From: Linyphia triangularis
Lineage: Eukaryota > Arthropoda > Arachnida > Araneae > Linyphiidae
Assembly: GCA_963978545.1 (NCBI GenBank)
Contig: OZ021721.1
Span: 40,163,348 to 40,227,347, forward strand
DNA length: 64,000 nt
Direction of reading: 5' to 3'
The position numbers and the translations under genes are program-made. Below, piece by piece: positions 47,094-60,219 of this stretch; position 1 is the stretch's first letter, and the number at the start of each line of letters is the position of its first letter. The notes beneath the pieces are model-generated. The model saw nothing but the letters and a program-made list of their open reading frames with translations. It ran no database searches and was not told the origin of the DNA.

Positions 47094-48621
47094 TTGTTTT
47101 GGCTACCTAGTATATCTTTGATACAGAATGGTGATGTAAAATAGACCTCGCGTTTCCGACTATTAAACGTAATTCCAATTAATCAATTCCAAACTTATGT
47201 TTTGAAAATAATCTGGAGTTTCTTTTATGCCGGCGACCTTGTACTTCTTATGACTCTTTCTTTATATTACATGACACGACCCACCAATTCATGGAGGGTA
47301 ACGTGTTTATGTATCTGTATGCAAGTACTTCGTTATGAAGTATGCGTTATAAATTCTGAAATTTGAGATTTCAAAATAATATAAAACACTGTAAAATGAA
47401 GAGCTAGACATTTTTATCTTTGCCAGTAATCTATATATAAAGTTTATATGTATAAAATTTAAAGACTACATTTTTCAATCTTATAATATAAGGTATTGTA
47501 TGTATAGTAAAAGGAATTTATTACATGTTATCCATGATTGAAAAACTTACTATTCATCTAATAATGAAACTCAGACAATTACTTTAATTTAATAAAATCA
47601 ATAATGAACACACGCATTCTTCGTTATGAAGTATGCGTTACATTTAAAATGTGTGATTCATGTATCAGTTTAACTAACCATTGATGATTTTACAAACATT
47701 ATTTAGTTATAATCAGCAACTAAAATTAATTAAATGCTTCCTATTGATTTATTGAAATATTTGTTTCCGTTCTTCCTTGCTAAACTTCAGAAAATAAAAA
47801 TTCAACCAATGGAGTACTTCTACCATTAACCCCAGATAGCGTCAAATTACGACACTGTAATCTACAGTAGAACCATTTTCAGCTAAACATAAAACGCTAA
47901 TTATGATTCACGAAGTGGATAGTTTTTTTTATTTAACTATCCGATAAAATGCACAAGCATTTAGTAAATCTATCAGATATAGGAGTAAGGAGCATAGTTT
48001 ATCCCGAGGGCGATAATTATATCAATAACATAAAATTAAAAGAACTTTAATTAACTTTCTTTCTATTTTTATTCAAATTAGCATGATAAAATTTTAACTG
48101 AATTATATGAAACCTATAGTTTAATGTCCGTTGGAATTTGCTTCTCTTTACAGAATCACGGGTATTACTTCCTGGCTTCGCAAATGATTTGAATCGATGT
48201 TTAAGTTCTATTGTAAAACTAGTTGTGTGGCCAGTTGTTTAATGGTGAAACACGGCTTTTAAAACTGTAGTGATATTTTGCATCAAGTTGCTGTTGTAAG
48301 CCGCTTCTAAATTTAAGTAATTTGAGAATGCGTCTTGAATTTGTACAGATGCATTAAAAATGAGAGGTTTTTTTTAAATTACATACCTTTTTTATTTGTC
48401 TGTATGGTACTGATGACAAGGTATGACGTGGAGAAAACTAATGAATAATGTAGAAGGGAAGGAGGAGGGTGCGGGTGTTTTCTGGGATTATAAATTAGCA
48501 TTTTATTGGAGAAAACATTTTTAGTTATGTGTATAAAAATTTATCATCCTGGACATTGCTGCGAAATTATGTCTTGAAAGGTTTTCCTTTCCAGAGGTCA
48601 CAAATCATAAGTCCAATCCCC
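47094..48621. other. non-coding DNA
   Basis: No gene recognised. TTCTTCGTTATGAAGTATGC-like sequence occurs near 47328 and again near 47620, a short dispersed direct repeat. Confidence 0.45.
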
Positions 48622-48750
48622 ACATGATGGTTGTGGGATCAGCTCTCTGGCTTCGCACGCCAAAGGTGGTGGATTCGAATCCCTAGTTAGGAATGGATGT
48701 TCGCTGTAGTTCGGAATCCACGTTAAGCTATAAGTCATAATATTCTATCT
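48622..48750 (+). mobile_element. tRNA-derived SINE, family B, 3'-incomplete
   Basis: The head ACATGATGGTTGTGGGATCA is followed by an intact B box (GGATTCGAATCCC). The body reads TTAGGAATGGATGTTCGC, then GGAATCCACGTTAAGCTA. The match to other family B copies stops near 48735, so the tail is missing or replaced. Target duplications are unclear. Confidence 0.8.
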
Positions 48751-48795
48751 TGTTTTTAACAACAAAGTCATACCCGGTTATACATAAGTTATGTT

Positions 48796-48847
48796 AAATT
48801 ATATGTACGGTATTTAAAATTATATGTACGGTATTTAAAATTATATA
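48796..48847. repeat. 21-bp tandem repeat, 2.5 copies
   Basis: AAATTATATGTACGGTATTT occurs at 48796 and again at about 48817, followed by a partial third copy. It lies just after the SINE. Confidence 0.8.
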
Positions 48848-50195
48848 TAAGCCATATTCCATTAAATATAAATCACGTTCACTAATTTTTTACACATGCC
48901 CTAAAATGTATCGATACGTCGCAATTTTTTCCCTTAACAACTTTTCGCTTTCCCTTGTTAGACTCAATTTAATATTCTTGGAATACCACTATTGGTTTGA
49001 TAACACCATTCATACTTACATTCATATTTTGATATCAAAATGTTTCCTTGGAGTAGCTTTTCAAACCCCTATCAGTAGTAAGAGTAGATGTACGGACATT
49101 TCTTTATTAACACAATTATTCTGTCTAAAATATCTACAGAAAATTTTATATAGACTCCATAAAACTGACCCGTTGAAAAGAATTTGTAGAGATTCACTAA
49201 AATTAATATAAGATAACAAAATTCTCATATAAAACAAGTTTGGTTTGGGGTTTAAAAATATTACACTTGCAATGTTCCTCCAATTTTGTGGATATGAGGA
49301 TTCTTTACAAAACACCATCGTTTTTTACAACACAAGTAATATACAAAATTAGTATAATTTTTTTTTCCTATGAGACTGAAACCAAACATTGACACAAAAT
49401 ATGGCTAATTACGGATGTTCTCTTTAATTAACGTATGACTTCAATCGTCAATAATATATTATAACAAGGTTCAGAAATAGTTTCTAAGGCCTTCTCTTGG
49501 GTTTCATCTTACGTAACTAAAAAAACTAGCATCTGGGAAATATTTTTGAAATAACAAAATACATGAAAAACCAATTTTTGTCTTATTTACAAGAACTCAA
49601 ATTCCAAATAAATTTCACTTCAAAAAGAATTAAATTGTTAAAAATATTATATTTTTAGTTTCACCTAACATTTCTGATATATTTGTCTGAACATTTTAAT
49701 GAACAAAATATGCTTTTAAAATTATTTTTCTCGTTTTACACAATGCTTTTTAAATATGGGCAAAAAGTAAAGTCCTTATTTTAACACTTTGAAAGAAAAA
49801 TCTGTTAGAAATTTTACAAAAGAAAACATCTTTAAATTGAACATAAGGGGGAAAAAATATATGTTCATTCATTTAGAGCTTTGTGAAATTAGATTCACCA
49901 ATTATGAATATAAAATTGTATATGAAACTTTAAATACCTGTTTTTTAATATATATAATATATTAACTATTTTAAATTTTAATAAGAAAGGTTATAATTAA
50001 GACATCATTCAAAGCTACAGGTTTTGTCTGTAAGAACATCTTAAAATGTGTACAATAAAGAAATATAACCATTTTCAGTTATAAAATATAATACTTTTGA
50101 AATGAAAGAAAATTACTATACATGGTACTATACTAAGAATTTGAAATATGACCAGCAAAGGCTATCTAGAGGTTAAAAAAGAAATTTTAAGGAAA

Positions 50196-50330
50196 TACTA
50201 GCTGAAGTTCCCGGCTTTGTTCAGGGCAAAACAACTGTACAGCCTGTTCAAATTCGTTCGGTTAATTACAAATTATGGGCGTCCACCTCCACCCTACCTA
50301 ACCCCCTATCATAGATTTCACTCCTTTAAT
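50196..50330 (+). repeat. TACTAGCTG...CCCGGC dispersed repeat fragment
   Basis: TACTAGCTGAAGTTCCCGGC followed by TTTGTTCAGGGC resembles a widespread arthropod repeat that opens with TACTAGCTG and a CCCGGCGTTGC-like core. A second fragment lies at 53867. The family assignment is from memory and is not resolved to a superfamily. Confidence 0.45.
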
Positions 50331-51610
50331 AACAGAATATTCGAATAAAATGTTTCCTGATTATTTGAGTTAGGCAAGATGCCTATAGAAATAAAACCCA
50401 TTTTTAATTGATTCAGTAGATCTCAAGTTACGATCACGCACCCTTTCACCACCTATTATCTATTTAACCACTTTACTTAAAAAAAACATCGGAATGAAAT
50501 CTTTTGCCTGATAATTTAGATTTGTCAAGATACCATAATGTGAAGAAATATAAGACAGGATTTTTCAAAATGCTAAGCAATCAAGAATAGTTCTCTTGTT
50601 TCGAAGATCAAATATGCAAAATGTCATCAAAATCGGAATAAAACTCTAGCTTCTTATAAAAAAAACATAAACACACATAAGAAAACTTTATATTTAGATT
50701 CCTCAAAATCAAATATCAAACTCCAATAAAGAGCAGGAATAAGTGACATAATTGCAAGCATATATTGAACAAATACATTACAGTTTACTTTTATTATCAA
50801 AATTGTTTTAAACGCGCCATTTTTTCGTTTAACTTTTCGAATTTTGACATTTGATTAAATCATTAATAATTCAAATAATTACTGTTTTTCCTTTTTTGAT
50901 GTGAAGAAGTTATAATTGCGTCTTTATTTCAATACCGTTTTCCGAATAACTTTATCATTTTTACCACTCAAAATTATTACCGTTTTGTTTTTATATTACA
51001 TTCATAAGATATTTTAATTTATTGATGGTAAAAATAATTAAATATAAACTCGAAGCATGCAATTAAAATACAAAAGCCTGTCAGATATTTATTTCCCATT
51101 AATATATTCCAAGCATTTCTATAGCTAGTTGAATAATAATTGGGGTATTAATATTCTCGAAGATCATTTTCTTGTCTATAAATTTTTTCTCTTACAAATT
51201 TCCCTCAAAACTGAATTCAATTAGTTATATGAACATAAACACTTCATAAGAAATATTCCTGCTCTTCAATACTAATTCAGAAGAAGTAAATTTGTCGCTA
51301 CTTAATGTCTAGTTACTAAAGTACTTTGTATATGTTCATATGAAAGTAAACGAGCTCATTCTAAATATTTAAAGCTCTAATCTATTTTATTTAATTTTTT
51401 ACGAAAGGATGTGCTTCACTTAATATGCTCATTTGAAACTTTATTATTCTATACAAATATGCATCATACACATCATATACAAAATATCTACTTATGTATT
51501 ACACCTAAGGTGATTACACAAATAAAATAAAAGCGTATTAAAATGGTATTGGGTTGAATTCAAAAAAGTTTTCTTAACTGTTTCAGTAAATGAGAAAACT
51601 TAATATTAGT

Positions 51611-51731
51611 CTTTAAAAAAATTAATAAAATATTAAATGCATTGCGTCATTAATATTTTATCATATTGTCTAAAATCTCATGAATGAGGGCTTTAAAATA
51701 TTAATAAATATTAAATGCATTGTATCATTAA
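51611..51731. repeat. 42-bp direct repeat, 80-bp spacing
   Basis: CTTTAAAAAAATTAATAAAA... at 51611-51653 and CTTTAAAATATTAATAAAT... at 51691-51731 share a TATTAAATGCATTGYRTCATTAA end. A related TTAAATGCATTATGG...TCATTAAGCCTCATTGTC occurs near 56552, so it is a small dispersed family. Confidence 0.65.
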
Positions 51732-52064
51732 GGCGGCAAACAAGCAAATTTTGCAAAAAGCTTTAATCTTAAACAAGCTTTCTTCACTTTTAACGTAATG
51801 GTAATGACACTTTTTGCTATCTGCTACTGCTTTTATATAGTTGACAGTCTTAATTCTTATAATAAAGTGATCGTATAATGGTAAGTGTCAAAATAATCCA
51901 AATTCAGATAAATATGCATTTAGGAGAATATAGTTTTAATGGTAATAACTATAGCATTACTTGTAAAATACACCATCTTCGCTATCACAAATTGTTATTT
52001 AAGTAATCATTAAAAACATGAAAATACCTCAGGACCGATATTATGCAATGAAGTCGAAATCCAT

Positions 52065-52424
52065 TTGATTATACAGATACGATTAAACATTGTCCAGCCG
52101 AAGGGATTATTAGCAAATGAATGTAAAAATTACTCACATAGACGAAGCTTGATCATTAGGCAAGAACTTTCAGTGGCTGTGAGGGAAGTAGGCTTTGAGG
52201 GTATTATTGTCATCCGCTGGAATCTCAGCATCATCTCAAATTCGGGGCATCAGGAACATTGGCAGAGCAGTTCTCCGGACAGACTTAGGGCAGATGAAGA
52301 TCAAAAGATCCCCACCTTCTTGCATCCCCTGTTTTTTCTCGAGACTAACTCAACTCCACAAACCACTATGCCTCTCATTCAATGTAAGTCTCAAAACGTG
52401 TGTTCTGTTCATTGGTTGCATTGA
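52065..52424 (+). other. 119-codon frame, unassigned
   Basis: It opens with ATG at 52065. The interval 52130-52400 is clearly less AT-rich than its flanks and is open in two plus-strand frames (52065-52424 and 52195-52431). A donor-like ATGTAAGTC lies at 52382 and a TTATACAG at 52072-52079, so an exon is possible. The peptide has no recognisable domain. It may be a host exon or part of an unknown repeat. Confidence 0.25.
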
Positions 52425-52431
52425 ATGCTAA

Positions 52432-54060
52432 TTCATACTTATTTATAGACTATGCAATATAGATTAAGCTTTTTATTTAAATTTATGAAAGTCCAGATCA
52501 ATTCAGATGTGCTTATACTTAATGAAAAAAAATGACGTGCATATTCTCACGAGCATTTAAATAAATGCAATAATTATTTATTAGAGGAAAATTTTTATAC
52601 TTTTTTGCACATTGCATTTTTATCTAAGTAATTGTTAAAAAATACAAGTGATTTTTTATAAAGAATATAATAAATATATTACTTATTTTATATACATAAT
52701 TTTATAAAGAATAGCACATTAAAAATGTTATCAAAAGATAATTCATAATAACCCATTTCTTTTAATAAAAGAATGGTTAACAAGAAGTTCATATTTTAAA
52801 ACACCTAATAACAATAAATGAAACGGTAATAAAATTGTCTGCATTTCTTTCCTCATGAAAACAAATGAGACAAAAAATCCCTCTAATTAATCTATGTGAA
52901 ACAGAGAAGAATTTCCTTTGAAGAAAATAAGAAGTCGAGCCCTTTTAGTCACCGAGATTCTCCCAATTACTGATCAAAGAATCAACAAAACACTACATAA
53001 GCATATTATGAAACCAAGATTAATGTAAGGATATTTGATTATAGGTATGGATGAAACTGTTTTGGAAAAGGTTTTTGCTGAAACTAGCTGTTAGCACAAA
53101 GACACGATAATGGTTCATTTTCCTCTTGTTGGTAATCTATTTTATGTTCCATGAAAGTCGTAAAAAAATTCCAGCTAATTTAACAACACTAGCAAGACTT
53201 CTTTTTTTTTTAACGTAATTTGATTATAGAGCAGTCTAACAAAGAGATGCAAAATCCCTGCTAGTCATGATTAAAAAAAAAGCTATTTTGAATATCGTTT
53301 TTTCTTTTTAAGAGCTCCTTCTCAGATATTCATCGTGAAATGAATAATATATCTACTAATCTGTTAATTTTAGAAGGATTAAAGCACTCTTAGTTAGCTC
53401 CATTACTTATAAGAAGTGTAAAGACCGTATACAACCTAATAATTAAACAACTTTTTGATTTTTTAATGCATGGCGTGGGATCATGAGTCAGAATTCATGC
53501 TTTAACGATCAAAGAAGAATTTATTCAATTTTGATAGAGCTTTTCATTTGAGTCGAAAAGAGATTGAGGGTATAAAAAGTCTTAAATTCGAGTTGTAATA
53601 AAGTTAAGATTAATTAGTGTTTTATTGCTCGTTATAAATGCGATTTTGAGTTAACAACGATTTGCATTAATTAACAAGTAAGCCTAAAGTTAAACAGACA
53701 TTAAATTTCTGCCTACAAATTTTTATTTTCTCAAAGTTTAATAACTTTTTTGATAATTAAATTAAGGAAGTTTCGTGAAAGTATAAAAAAATAAATAGCT
53801 CCTTACTATTGTCACTTATTACTAATTTTGTTTTTAAGAAACATACTTTGTTTATAATTATATTATTACTAGCGTTATGGCCCGGCGTTTCACGGAGATG
53901 AAAGTGTAGTGATTTTATGAATAAAATTAACTTCTGAGGAACTTTTAAGTATAGACAGCATAATTAACTACATTTGAAATTCATATTTTCTAGAGCCTGC
54001 AGACATCAAAAGCCTTTCATAAAACTTAATGCATCAATACAAATCATAAACAAATAAAAA
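52432..54060. other. non-coding AT-rich DNA
   Basis: No gene recognised. It holds the second TACTAGCG...GGCCCGGCGTTTCACGG fragment at about 53867-53960. Confidence 0.45.
53867..53960 (+). repeat. second TACTAGC...CCCGGCG repeat fragment
   Basis: TACTAGCGTTATGGCCCGGC followed by GTTTCACGGAGATG is the same kind of sequence as at 50196 but closer to the usual CCCGGCGTT core. It is truncated on its right side. Confidence 0.45.
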
Positions 54061-54180
54061 ATAAAACAATAAAATAAAAATTAAAACATTAAAATAAAAA
54101 TTAAAACATTAAAATAAAAATTAAAACATTAAAATAAAAATTAAAACATTAAAATAAAAATAAAAACATTAAAATAAAGT
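54061..54180. repeat. 20-bp minisatellite, 6 copies
   Basis: TTAAAACATTAAAATAAAAA repeats with exact 20-bp period at 54081, 54101, 54121 and 54141. Variant copies lie at each edge (54061 and 54161). The nearly identical central copies point to recent expansion. Confidence 0.93.
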
Positions 54181-57100
54181 TAAATAACCAATTAAAAAAA
54201 ATAGTTCAAATTTTCACAAATGACTCTATAATGCAGCAATTATTTGACACCTATAGGGTGGTCATAAAAACTTTCCCTGAAATTAATACTTAGCGGTATA
54301 TCTGCTCATCATATCGAAAGGGCATTTCAGATATTGTTATTTGAAGGTATGCGCTTGAGTTTGGCAACACCCATTTTCTTCCAGCACAAATTGATCAGCG
54401 AATTGTAAAACTATAAATGCAATTGGAACGATACACGTATGATGAAAATTGATGGCGTAAAATATTGACAAAGAAGAGCATTGTAAAGGATCAATGGTAA
54501 AGCAAAAGTGTATCTTTTTTCTTATGTTGTTATTGCGAAGGTGGGCCCATTGAAAATTTGTAGTACGAATTAAAAATGGTTTCCCTCTCGAGCGAAAAAA
54601 TCTTATGTTGGAATTACGAGTTTTCAAAACTCCCACCGTTGTAGACAGTGAATTTTGTGGACGATACCTGTGAATAATGCAAAGGGGGTCAATTCATTAT
54701 TGGTCCTTTACAATGCTCATTTTTGCAAATGTTTTAAATTGCCAATTTTCATCATGAGTGTATTGTTCCAACACCATTTATGGTTTTTCAATTTAATGAT
54801 TAATTGGTACAGATAAAAAGTGGGATTTGCCATTCGAAGATTTTTAATTGTTTGCCTGTCCTTCAAAGGTCATATTTCTACATAATATTGAAAATTTTAA
54901 TTGACGTTTATTTTTCTTCAAATACATCATTTTCTAACTGTCTAAAACGTATGCACCAATTTCTATGACGAGACGTGAATTGGAACAGATCCTATTTGGT
55001 CACCCTGTATTCTGCCGAACTTAAGAGAATGCTTATCAATTCAAATAAAAAAGATCAACACCGTATAACTTTTACATCTATGTCAACTCATCAATGTAAA
55101 AATGATTTGACATCTTTTATTAGTCAACCGCGGCTAAAAAGCTTCATAATTATCCTAAATGAGAAGGGATGGAAAGTAACACTCCAGTTAAAGTATCTTT
55201 CGTGGAAATCTTTAGAATAAAGATTAGTAGTACAGTTTAAACAGTTGAGTGTCCATGAATCAGCATTTTATTACGTTAAACGTTGACTGCCACGGAATTT
55301 TTCACGATTTCACGGTACGACGATACGGTGCGAAACACGTTACTTCAGACCAATTTGACAAGAGAAGCCAGCACTTCACTTTGAAGATTGTTTTAAAAAT
55401 TATCACAAACATAAAAATTTATTTCCTTATATGAACTTTTTTTCTTTTAATAAACTTTGTATAATGAACAATTCTCGCATTTTTTAAAAACTTTTTTATT
55501 CAATTCTGAATGTTTCGAAAAGGCCATAAACACAAAAATTTCATCTCTCAGCGCTTTTTGTCTTTTCTAATTTGCAATTTCAGTTCGCCTCTCAGGTTTT
55601 GGCGGGAAAACAACGCATGACTTCACTTCATCCCAAACACTTTCGTAGTCAACACTATTAAGTAAAAATCTCACTATACTCGAGGGACGTGTTTACCAAC
55701 AAAACGAATCGGGGAGGGAGGGGGATAAAAATCCATGGGGTTTTGAATGATAAAATTGCGACTTCGGCTGGAAATGTAGCGAATAACAGGTCATATGATG
55801 TCACGTTCCCCTCGAGTTAAAGAAAGGATGTCATGATGTAGCTGGTCATTTTTGGCTTGATCGTAATTTGAGGGTTTTTGCGCAATTTCTTTTCTTAATA
55901 TTTAAATAACTAATTTTTTCAAGAATTTTCTTTTGAATACTTGGAATCAGAAAGAATTTCATTTATTTTTAAAAAATGCGGGAACTGTTCATTGTATTTT
56001 CTGTTTATTTAAGCCAAACCTGATATTTTATTCTCTTTCCTCAGATCATCTATTCATATTTACACTGTTAGGCCACGAGTTTCCTCGTAGATGTACAAAT
56101 ATGGCAAGTAATGAAGGGATGAGATAACTCGTAGTAGGCAAATAAACAACCTACGAGATAACTCATAGCTGACAGTCAACGTGTTAGTAACTCTGGAATC
56201 CATAATAAAAATAATTTGATAAAAATTAGCTCAAAACCTGATGCGATTAAAAGTATTAAACGACTGGCAGTGGCCGGTAAATATTGCTTCAGTAGCATAT
56301 GGCATCGGGTATCGCATCGAATGAGTAGTCAATATAAAATATTGACTACAGGTAGATATATTGTTTGCAAAAAAAAAAAAAAAAAAAAAAAAATTAAAAT
56401 AAAATTATGATAATTAGGTTGAATTATAAAACGGTGAGGAATAAGTTTATATGGGTATCTTCATTTCTTCGATAAGTTGATTGAACTTGAAAGTAGTTTC
56501 GGGCTTAGTATTAATAAATTGTATAATTAATTCACCTATTAAAATTATTTAATTAAATGCATTATGGTCGTCATTAAGCCTCATTGTCTAAAATTACAAT
56601 TACACAAAAATCGATTGGAATTGGAGTAAGAGATTAAGAATGAATAGAAAACAAATGCATCAAAATTTCATTAGAAAACTATTAATGATATTATATTAAT
56701 ATCGTTAATTGTAAAAGTAATATTTTTTCAGAAAATCCAACTGTCTGTATAAATATCTTGTATGTCCCTAAACTAAGGCTGTATTTGGATATGTCAACTG
56801 ACAACACTCCTAAGTTTGTCTAGTTTGCACTAACGACTGTCAATTTCTACCATTATGAAGCTCTCAATTTTGAAATACGATAAGATTACGAGGTTGAAAC
56901 CTCACCGTGCATTTTCCTCTCTCCAACATCATCATACTAACGAGATGACATTGAGACCACGACCTATTCAATGTGCGTCATACCTCATTATCGTACACAT
57001 CAGCAGTCATAGGCCAGAACCGACCAAATTTAGTTTGTTTATAATATTTGAAACATATTACTTGACCAATTTTCAGCGGCAATTTAATTATTTTAACATA

Positions 57101-58904
57101 TAAAAATTAATTTATAATTGCTTTCACATGTTCACATTTAGAAAACTCGCAACACTAGCAAGGAAAGTTGATTAAAAAAAGTACTTCATTTCAGATAAAA
57201 AAAATATATATTTAGCAACCATTTTTTATCAATGAAACACTAGTTGATTTTTGGTCATGTACTTTTTTCATAACTTCGACACCTCTTAGAAACACTTATC
57301 AACTGTTCCTGAAGACGTAATACTGATCGAATTTTATTTTAATAATACTACTTCAATAACACTCTCAATACAGTTAAGCATTGATTTTATTCAACACTTG
57401 TTTAATTTTATCCCCTTGTTTTCACAATTTGGCATACCATCAAATCCGCCTAAAGTGGCACTCATGGTTGAGTTGCTTTTGTCCTACTTGATCTCCTTTA
57501 AAAAGAAGGAGCGAAAAAAAGGAACTTCCTTGACTGCATTCCCCCTACACGACTTCTGTACTGGATCGTCGAAATCTTTTATTGAGGGGAATCTAGTAAA
57601 AAAAAAAATTCCCATCCCGAAATTAAGTAATAAAAAGAGTTTTCAAATTTGGCTAAAGGTGTTTTTTCTTAATTTAATTTCTAATATTTAAATTCAAGTT
57701 TTTATTATTTTTAAACAACGAGTAGCCAAGCACGTATTTATGTATATGAGTATTAAATAAGATTTTTGTGAACTTAAGCCAATGCGAAACCACATGTTTA
57801 GCTATTAATGGTTGAGTCACTTGCCGTAAAAATAAAAACCTGAAATTATATTTATCATCCTGGTTTTTACGGTTGAATACGTAAATTTGACTGCGCACAA
57901 CAGCTAGATTAAGAACGTTTAATGTGAAATCATAGAATTGAAAAATTGCTACTTTTATTAAATAGTATGTTTAAGTAATCGACGCAGTTAAAAACATTTT
58001 AATTTCTTTTAATCGTTCTCCATTTGCGTGTTTGTTTCTTTGTCCAATTTTAAATACTTATTCAGTTTAATTTGCAAGCATGATTTAATATATAGAGTGG
58101 TTATAATTAAAGTTAACCTGCTTAAACCCGCGTAAAGTTTGTTCTGATAAACGGATTTTGATGAAAATTAGCGAAATTTGAACTATTACTTTTGAAAAAG
58201 AACTGTATGTAAATTTGGAGCAGTTTTAAAAGCCACTAGCTAGCCACTGCCATAAAATCAGTCTGCATCGTCCCGTTAGAAAAGAAAGAACGAGTGTTAG
58301 TGGTGAAGTTGTTTTATGAGTATGGCAATAATTTATTAACTCGAATAAAATGTAATTTGTCAGCACGAAGTTGCTTTTATAAATATAGCGATATTTATTA
58401 ACAATTTCATAAAATGTACTGTCGATAATTATTGATTCCTAAATGATGGAAGTTTAATTATTTCTTAGAGCAAAATGAGGAATTTAAACGTGAAAGTTAA
58501 AGCTCAAGAGTAATAAAACCAAGCAAAACTATAAACAAATTCGACAATTTTAAGAGTAACAAGAGTAAAGGAGACAGTCTGGTTAAAACGAGCGAATTGA
58601 AACAACCGCATTTAAAAATCTGATTTTACAAGTTTTAATTTTTATTTTTCGCTCATAGAGGGCATTACAGAAACGTTAAATCTGCGTTGTATGTACGAGA
58701 AGAACGTTTCTGTCAAGAGTTCTGTATTTCTTTTTTTTTTTTTTTTTTAACCTGATTTTAAGGAGGTTCAGTAAATTTTCAAAGCTTCATAAGATATCGC
58801 ATTGTTATTTTTAAGAGTATGGCTTGTATAGACAAGTCAAATTTTTTTATTTATAAAGTATTAATAGTGCATAGTTATGGCTTGCAATTTACCTGTTTTG
58901 AAAA
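54181..58904. other. non-coding DNA
   Basis: No gene recognised. It includes 25 consecutive A at 56369-56393, a small direct repeat GAGATAACTCRTAG at about 56121 and 56154, and short frames at 54337-54636, 54975-55220 and 57398-57691 without motifs. Confidence 0.45.
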
Positions 58905-59862
58905 GTACACGTGCATGGCTACTGGTACGTAGCGTCTTGTTAATTTAAAATGGTGGTTTGGGGCTGGTTGAAACAGTGTTTCAGTCCCTCTTTGTGCCCT
59001 CTATCATGGCTTATGCCCAAGTGAGTTTAGAAAACTGGTATACCAATATGCAAAAAAAAAACAATGTGCTTGTTTCTTTATCATGGACCGTTGCTGAAGC
59101 TGATTAGTTTAGCGGGTAGCAAAAAAAACATAGAACTTTTTTCTTTAGAGCTCCCCAAGCAACTAGTTTACCTCAAGCTACCGGTTTTAATCAGCATGAC
59201 TCTAAATTGTTTTTCGAAAAATTTTCTCGTGTTTAAGAAAATATAATTTTCAATCTCCTGATATATACTACATAGACGAGACAGAAATAACTAGTAAATC
59301 GCCTAAACAGAATTGTTGCTAAACAATATATCAAGCAAGTGGGATAGATTTCCTCAGCCGAGAATGGGACTCTAGTGGCTGTTAATATAACTATTTCTGC
59401 AACAGGAAATGAAATACCATCGATATTCGTGTTTCCAAGGGTAATGTTCTGATCATATTATTTTAAGCTGACTACCATGATATGCAGGGTTAGCAAATCC
59501 TTCACGTTGGATGAAGGACACCGACTTTATTGTCTTTTTGAAACATTTTATTTCAAGTACGTGGTGTACTCTAGGAAGCCTATTTAATGATTCGCGATAA
59601 ACATGAATCCCACCTTTTCTACCAATACCATAGATTTGTGTAAAGAAAACGGAATTGTTCTCATGAGTTTTCCACGTCATTACTTATACAAACTTCACCC
59701 CCTCGAACGTGATGAGTTTGGACCTCTAAAAAAATGTATCAATACCTTATGTGAGAGTTGGATAAAAGACAATCCAAGCAAGACTATGAGTACAGTTACG
59801 AATATTAACCAACCCCTTAGTAAGGGGTTGGTTCAAACATACGTCAAGGCTCCTTAGAAATT
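58905..59862 (+). pseudogene. pogo-type DDE transposase pseudogene
   Basis: Pogo/Tigger-like (DDE_1) transposase readable almost end to end across frameshifts. Blocks in order: GLCPSEFRKLVYQYA (59008-59052; DNA-binding domain tail); APQATSLPQATGFNQHDSKL (59148-59210) and FFEKF; PDIYYIDETEITSK (59260-59298), with the first catalytic Asp; SSAENGTLVAVNITISATGN (59351-59410) then IFVFPRVMF; ANPSRWMKDTDFIVFLKHFI (59493-59552); LMIRDKHESH (59583-59612; normally DNHESH), with the second Asp; NGIVLMSFPRHYLYKLHPLE (about 59650-59710), where the third acidic residue is Glu where Asp is usual; and FGPLKKCINTLCESWIKDN. A Trp-to-stop change and several frameshifts make it inactive. The N-terminal helix-turn-helix is mostly lost. 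Confidence 0.9.
59807..59833. repeat. 13-bp-arm palindrome within the pogo pseudogene
   Basis: AACCAACCCCTTA, a single G, then TAAGGGGTTGGTT. Perfect arms lie in the C-terminal coding part (it encodes NQPLSKGLV). It probably arose as a templated mutation. Confidence 0.9.
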
Positions 59863-59968
59863 TGTTTAAAATACCTTACAACTCTAAAAATCGTAAATTA
59901 AAATTCGGTTTAATAGACCAAAAGTGTAACCTACAAATACCATTAAAATTAAGTTTCTAGTGTTATTT

Positions 59969-60215
59969 GAGGACTAGAAATGGAAAACGACTCAAGTCTA
60001 AAAAAGAAAAAAATTCAGGAGAGCCGGAAAATGTAAAACACTCGCATTTCGTACTTAGGGCTATGACTAAGTACCAGATTGAATTTGAACTACTGCTACT
60101 GGAATTCGAACTTGAAGCGTTCTCTTTCATTAACTTGATCTTTAGGAAATTTTTCCGTAAAAAAATATATTTTCGATTTATTTGGTACTTAGGTCGTTTA
60201 CCATTCCTAGTCCTC
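59969..60215. mobile_element. 247-bp MITE with 4-bp ATTT duplication
   Basis: The ends are GAGGACTAGAAATGGAAAAC (from 59969) and, inverted, GAGGACTAGGAATGGTAAAC (to 60215). They continue as inverted repeats for about 30 bp with a handful of mismatches. ATTT lies on both sides (59965-59968 and 60216-60219), a likely 4-bp target duplication. An internal GTACTTAG...CTAAGTACC hairpin sits near 60052-60076. Open frames on both strands here start with the same MRTRNGKR because of the inverted ends. It inserted just downstream of the pogo remnant. Confidence 0.82.
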
Positions 60216-60219
60216 ATTT

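Larger units (their letters stand above)
48848..52064. other. non-coding DNA with dispersed repeat pieces
   Basis: Contains the TACTAGCTG-type repeat at 50196-50330 and a 42-bp direct repeat at 51611-51731. Frames at 48906-49318 are open on both strands and unrecognised. The rest is AT-rich. Confidence 0.45.

Noticed and set aside
47826..47850. piggyBac end (TTAACCCCAGATAG)
   Set aside because: A TTAACCCC start is suggestive but no inverted partner was found within 2 kb.
59530..59640. minus-strand 75-codon frame 59453-59680
   Set aside because: Antisense shadow of the pogo transposase pseudogene.
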